DNA from: Maribacter algarum (ex Zhang et al. 2020)
GTDB taxonomy: Bacteria > Bacteroidota > Bacteroidia > Flavobacteriales > Flavobacteriaceae
DNA: 64,000 nucleotides
Assembly (NCBI RefSeq): GCF_005885635.1
Contig: NZ_VATY01000002.1
Location: 992,001 to 1,056,000 of the forward strand
Direction of reading: 5' to 3'
Shown here: positions 60,679 to 64,000 of the stretch, piece after piece
Layout of the letters: each line of letters opens with the position of its first letter
How positions within the stretch are numbered: the stretch's first letter is position 1
Program-made: the position numbers and the translations under genes
The notes under the pieces: generated by a model
Databases searched by the model: none
Told to the model about the DNA's origin: nothing
Seen by the model: the letters and a program-made list of their open reading frames with translations, nothing else

Positions 60679-62262
60679 TTAGATAGCATCAAAAGTCTGA
60701 TTCTCATTAACAGATCTAGAAATTCCTAACGGATTTGCATTCTTCAATTCATTAGGCAATAGATCATTTGGCCAATTTTGAAAACTAAAGGGTCGTACCC
60801 ACCTTTTAATGGACTGTGTACCGACTGCCGTAAAGCGACTATCGGTAGATGCGGGATATGGGCCACCATGTTGCATAGATGGACAAACTTCAACTCCCGT
60901 AGGAACTCCATTAAAAATAATACGCCCTACCCTATTTTGAAGTGTAGCAATTACATGAGGGTATTTTGTAATTTCATTATCATCAGAAATGATAGTTCCT
61001 GTTAACTGTCCTTCCAAATTTGAAATAATATTTTGTAGTTCTGCCGCATCTTCACATTGCACAACCATTGAAAACGGACCAAAAACCTCATGATGCAATT
61101 TTATGTTTTCTAAAAAGGTATGTCCCTCTACAGTTACAATAGTCTGTTTGGCATGGTTTACACTTACTTCGGAACCATATTCAGCGGCCACTACTAATCC
61201 CGATTGGTCAATCGCAGATTTCTTGTTCTTTTCGTATGTCCCAATAATATTTGGATGAAGCATACATGAAGGTTCTATTTTTATAATTTCTTCCGATAAG
61301 GTATTGATAAAGTTTGTGAGGCTTTCTCCTTTAATTCCCAGCAGTAAGCCTGGTTTGGTACAGAACTGTCCGGAACCCGCTGTAATAGAACCTGCATACA
61401 TCTTTGCCAATTCTGGGGTTCTATTCAAAAGAGCTCCCGGAAGCATAATAACTGGATTTATACTTCCCATTTCCGCAAAAACAGGAATGGGCTCCTCACG
61501 TTGTGCCGCCAAATCGAATAGTGCTCTTCCTCCTCTGATACTTCCTGTAAATCCAACTGCTTTCACCATAGGATGTTTTACAAGTTGCACTCCGACCTCG
61601 ATACCACTACTATTTAAATTCGAAAATACGCCATTAGGCATACCTGTGACTTTGGCCGCTTTGATAATTGCAGATGCGACCAGTTCACTCGTACCTGCAT
61701 GCATGGGGTGTGATTTAACGATTACTGGACATCCTGCCGCCAAAGCTGCCGCGGTATCACCACCCGCCGTTGAAAAAGCCAATGGAAAATTACTGGCACC
61801 AAAAACAACAACAGGTCCTAATGGAACCAGCATTTTACGTAAATCAACCTTGGGCGTAGGCTCCCTATCTGGTATGGCCGTGTCAATTGTCGCATCTACC
61901 CAAGAACCTTCTTCTACTAGTGTCGCAAAAGCTCTCAATTGGCCAACTGTTCTTCCACGCTCGCCTTTTGCCCTTCCTTCGGGTAATCCAGATTCGGAGC
62001 AATAGGTTTTAATCAAAGTATCATCTAAAGCAAGTATACCATCAGCAATGGCATTTAAAAACGTAGCTTTTTCCTTTCCTGATTTTTGGTTGTATGTGAT
62101 GTAGGCATCCGAAGCTAGGAATACAGCCTCATTGATTTCTTCAGTACTTGCCTCGATGAATTCGTTCTCGTTTTCAATATTCAAGAGGGGATTAAACGTT
62201 CTATAGGTTTTGGTCCCGCTCCCTGTTAATCTGTTACCAACATAGTTTTTTCCTGTAATCAT
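60679..62262 (-). CDS. Aldehyde dehydrogenase (probable 2-oxoglutarate semialdehyde dehydrogenase)
   Basis: A 527-residue enzyme. The catalytic Cys is C301 in GSGQFCTKPGLLL and the general base E264 in VFAEMGSINP. The long N-terminus and the TWVDATIDT-like and FGASNFPLAFSTAGGDTAAA blocks fit the 2,5-dioxovalerate (2-oxoglutarate semialdehyde) NADP branch. It oxidises the deaminase product to 2-oxoglutarate. It overlaps the DUF1272 gene by 4 nt and precedes the epimerase. Confidence 0.92.
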   Translation of the reverse strand: MITGKNYVGNRLTGSGTKTYRTFNPLLNIENENEFIEASTEEINEAVFLASDAYITYNQKSGKEKATFLNAIADGILALDDTLIKTYCSESGLPEGRAKGERGRTVGQLRAFATLVEEGSWVDATIDTAIPDREPTPKVDLRKMLVPLGPVVVFGASNFPLAFSTAGGDTAAALAAGCPVIVKSHPMHAGTSELVASAIIKAAKVTGMPNGVFSNLNSSGIEVGVQLVKHPMVKAVGFTGSIRGGRALFDLAAQREEPIPVFAEMGSINPVIMLPGALLNRTPELAKMYAGSITAGSGQFCTKPGLLLGIKGESLTNFINTLSEEIIKIEPSCMLHPNIIGTYEKNKKSAIDQSGLVVAAEYGSEVSVNHAKQTIVTVEGHTFLENIKLHHEVFGPFSMVVQCEDAAELQNIISNLEGQLTGTIISDDNEITKYPHVIATLQNRVGRIIFNGVPTGVEVCPSMQHGGPYPASTDSRFTAVGTQSIKRWVRPFSFQNWPNDLLPNELKNANPLGISRSVNENQTFDAI

Positions 62263-62525
62263 TTTTCTTGAATTCTTTTTAAATGTGCTTCTACGTCCAC
62301 AGGTTTGTGAACCACTTTTTGTGATACCGGATACTTCTCCAATAATTCCTTAGGTCGGATAGGTCTCTTTTCAAAATTTCCTCCACAATTCGGACAAACT
62401 TTGAGCAATATATCTTCAACACAGGTTGTACAAAAAGTACATTCAAATGTACAAATCATAGCATCATCAGAATCAAACGGCAATGATTTATTGCAATTTT
62501 CACAACTGGGTCTAATTTCAAGCAT
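62259..62525 (-). CDS. DUF1272 zinc-binding small protein
   Basis: An 88-residue protein with CxxC pairs: CENC near residue 8, CTFECTFC and TTC in the centre, and CPNC near residue 49. These fit a DUF1272 zinc-ribbon-type domain. It overlaps the aldehyde dehydrogenase by 4 nt and begins 3 nt after the deaminase gene, so it is translationally coupled within a catabolic operon where a structural or regulatory role is unknown. Confidence 0.85.
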   Translation of the reverse strand: MLEIRPSCENCNKSLPFDSDDAMICTFECTFCTTCVEDILLKVCPNCGGNFEKRPIRPKELLEKYPVSQKVVHKPVDVEAHLKRIQEK

Positions 62526-62528
62526 TTT

Positions 62529-63443
62529 TTAAAATGATTTATAGTCAGGTAAAATAGGCCGTGTTTTGAGTCCTTCTTCGATGACTTTTAATACTCTTTT
62601 CCGCTCGTCACCTGAGAGATTTAGCCTTGGTTTTCTAACCGTTTCAGTACCTATACCGGTGGCTACTTCGGCTAATTTAATGTTCTGTACTAATTGCGGA
62701 CTAATATCCAATTCCAATAAAGGTAAGAACCAGCGGTATATTTCAGTTGCTTCTTTTGGGCGACCAGCCTTTGCCAATTCATAAATGGCAACCGTCTCCT
62801 CAGGAAATGCACACACCAAGCCAGCGACCCAACCATCGGCACCCATAAAAAGACTCTCAAGCGCCAATGGGTCAACACCGGTTAAAATACTTAAGCGCTC
62901 TCCAAAACGGTTTCGCAACCTACCAATATTAATAATATCCCTCGTAGATTCCTTTACAGCTGTAATATTGTCAAGTTCAAGCAACTCTTCAAACATATCA
63001 ACGGTAACTTCAATTTTATAATCAACCGGATTATTGTAAATCATAATTGGAAGATCCGTACTAGAAGCAATATCTTTAAAATACTGTACTGTTTCAATAT
63101 CCGTTGATTTGTAGCGCATCGGCGGCAAAATCATTAAGGCATCGGCCCCATTCTCGTGAGCATCCGAAGCCGCGGCTATGGCAACTTTTGTTGCTTGTTC
63201 AGCAATAGTCATAACAACGGGTATCTTTCCTTCACTCAATTGAACAGTTTCCCTGATCAGGACATTTTTTTCCTCTGCCAATAGTGTACTAGCTTCTCCT
63301 AACGAGCCCCCAAGCACAATACCGTGCACTCCAGCATCTATTTGAGCTCTTATATTTTTGGCGAACATAATTAGATCAAGGGTGTCATCCTCGTTAAATT
63401 TCGTGGTAACTGCCGGCATGACACCTTTCCATTCTACTTTCAT
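62529..63443 (-). CDS. DapA-family deaminase (probable pyrroline-4-hydroxy-2-carboxylate deaminase)
   Basis: A 304-residue (beta/alpha)8 Schiff-base enzyme. The family motifs are GGSLGEAS, the Tyr in MIYNNPVDY (Y136) and the lysine in ITAVKESTRDI (K164), which forms the imine. The same subfamily provides the deaminase of the hydroxyproline pathway that gives 2-oxoglutarate semialdehyde, and the operon context supports this over dihydrodipicolinate synthase. It is the first gene of the operon. Confidence 0.88.
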   Translation of the reverse strand: MKVEWKGVMPAVTTKFNEDDTLDLIMFAKNIRAQIDAGVHGIVLGGSLGEASTLLAEEKNVLIRETVQLSEGKIPVVMTIAEQATKVAIAAASDAHENGADALMILPPMRYKSTDIETVQYFKDIASSTDLPIMIYNNPVDYKIEVTVDMFEELLELDNITAVKESTRDIINIGRLRNRFGERLSILTGVDPLALESLFMGADGWVAGLVCAFPEETVAIYELAKAGRPKEATEIYRWFLPLLELDISPQLVQNIKLAEVATGIGTETVRKPRLNLSGDERKRVLKVIEEGLKTRPILPDYKSF

Positions 63444-63466
63444 TGTATTGCGTTTATAATTTCGAA

Positions 63467-63474
63467 CAAAAATA
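63467..63474 (-). promoter_or_regulatory. -7 promoter box for the hydroxyproline operon
   Basis: The minus strand reads TATTTTTG, an exact TAnnTTTG match, 24 nt upstream of the deaminase start. A nearby inverted repeat at 63484-63497 would lie between the -7 and -33 positions. Confidence 0.45.
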
Positions 63475-63483
63475 ATTTGAAAA

Positions 63484-63497
63484 AACCATGAATGGTT
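63484..63497. promoter_or_regulatory. Candidate operator upstream of the hydroxyproline operon
   Basis: AACCAT-GA-ATGGTT is a perfect 6-2-6 palindrome 10 nt upstream of the operon's -7 box and 92 nt before the divergent AraC gene. AT-rich repeats (AATATT near 63537 and AAATATT near 63551) also occupy the 145-nt intergenic region. Confidence 0.4.
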
Positions 63498-63588
63498 ACT
63501 TTCATTTTATCCAAAAATGAGATTATATTATCTAAATATTGAATATTTTTAAATATTATAGCATAAAATATGCCCATATCTGAACTCT

Positions 63589-64000
63589 ATGAAAGTACAA
63601 CCATTTCAAATTGTTAAACCCTTAAATGAAAACCTGATCATTCAAGTTGATGGAGTAAAAGGATTTTACAACAAACTACATCAGCACAATGAAATACAAC
63701 TTAGTCAGATTGTAAAGGGATTTGGTAAATTAGTCATTGGTGATAGTGTACATCAGTTTCAAAGCGGGGATATTTTCGCTATTGGTTCGAACTGTCCTCA
63801 TCTTTTTAAAACGGAGGAGAAACAGGGTCATGTTCAAATGATTTCACTATTCTTTACCCCGGATACTTTTGGAAAAGAGTTTTTTACTATTCCCGACCTT
63901 TCAGAAATTAAACCATTTTTTGATTTGGTACGAGAGGGGTTCCAGGTATTATCAAAAAAGCATGACATCGGTGAGATATTTCTTGATATTCCGAAGGTCT
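63589..64000 (+). CDS. AraC-family regulator, N-terminal part (truncated by window end)
   Basis: Open from ATG at 63589 to the window end (137 codons) with no stop. The visible part is a cupin-like ligand-binding domain: NKLHQHNEIQLSQIVKGFGK, FQSGDIFAIGSNCPHLF and MISLFFTPDTFGKEFF, a pattern typical of AraC regulators before their helix-turn-helix region. It is divergent from the hydroxyproline operon across 145 nt containing a palindrome. It is the likely regulator of that operon, but the DNA-binding half is not in the window. Confidence 0.8.
   Translation, partial: MKVQPFQIVKPLNENLIIQVDGVKGFYNKLHQHNEIQLSQIVKGFGKLVIGDSVHQFQSGDIFAIGSNCPHLFKTEEKQGHVQMISLFFTPDTFGKEFFTIPDLSEIKPFFDLVREGFQVLSKKHDIGEIFLDIPKV

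Noticed and set aside
61304-62005. 233-residue ORF on the + strand
   Set aside because: It is the antisense shadow of the aldehyde dehydrogenase gene at 60679-62262, which has clear catalytic motifs; the shadow has no recognisable domain.
1-64000. tRNA, rRNA and known riboswitches
   Set aside because: I looked in the intergenic spaces for cloverleaf-like arms, CCA ends and familiar riboswitch cores and found none I could support; a covariance search would be needed to be sure.

Overview
The window is AT-rich and gene-dense and looks like a chromosome segment of a marine member of the Flavobacteriaceae (Bacteroidota). The evidence is the lineage-typical gene set (stand-alone proline dehydrogenase, parE-parC, ychF, ferredoxin/acyl-CoA reductase/serC/serA, GIN-domain protein, TonB-dependent receptor with a carboxypeptidase-like N-terminal domain, many small lipoproteins) and several TAnnTTTG-type -7 promoter boxes with almost no Shine-Dalgarno sequences. 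No rRNA, tRNA, CRISPR array, transposase or integrase gene was seen.

Layout. 1-7.3 kb: core metabolism (alanine dehydrogenase fragment, proline dehydrogenase, aroB, DinB, Lrp regulator, M14 peptidase, TerC). 7.4-13.8 kb: an accessory island of orphan and detoxification-type genes (CPBP protease, VOC proteins, a divergent sigma factor, a haloalkane-dehalogenase-like hydrolase, a quinone-reductase-like flavoprotein). Its first three genes are each followed by a structured non-coding element beginning AACAATRGCT. 13.8-27.9 kb: sterol desaturase, mscL, topoisomerase IV, ychF, arginase family, ferredoxin and serine biosynthesis. 27.9-31.3 kb: a three-gene TonB receptor locus. 31.3-34.9 kb: a periplasmic sulfite dehydrogenase/cytochrome c/rhodanese operon. 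35-39 kb: small membrane proteins, folE, a LolD-like ATPase. 39-45.8 kb: a run of exported proteins (FAS1, diheme peroxidase, PhoX-like, Gfo/Idh/MocA). 45.9-58.4 kb: a peptidase gene broken by one stop codon, three tandem small paralogues, nitrilase, hydrolases, a CrtI-like oxidoreductase and a sulfatase. 58.4-64 kb: a complete trans-4-hydroxy-L-proline degradation operon with a divergent AraC regulator cut by the window end.

The most interesting signal is in 7.42-9.72 kb. Two related elements of about 188 bp (8013-8200 and 8996-9183) have imperfectly complementary ends and a central hairpin that keeps pairing through a compensatory base change. The genes between them are bracketed by short inverted repeats that are specific to each gene and contain GTT on the left and AAC on the right. 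This is the geometry of integron cassettes (the two ends of one cassette rebuild one attC site on circularisation), but the elements are longer than ordinary attC sites, do not fit the usual RYYYAAC/GTTRRRY cores, and no integrase is present. It may be a CALIN-like array or an undescribed flavobacterial cassette system.

The hydroxyproline operon (deaminase, DUF1272 zinc protein, aldehyde dehydrogenase, epimerase, FAD dehydrogenase) would convert hydroxyproline to 2-oxoglutarate. Together with the nearby proline dehydrogenase, M14 peptidase and sulfatase it suits an organism that feeds on protein- and polysaccharide-rich marine matter.
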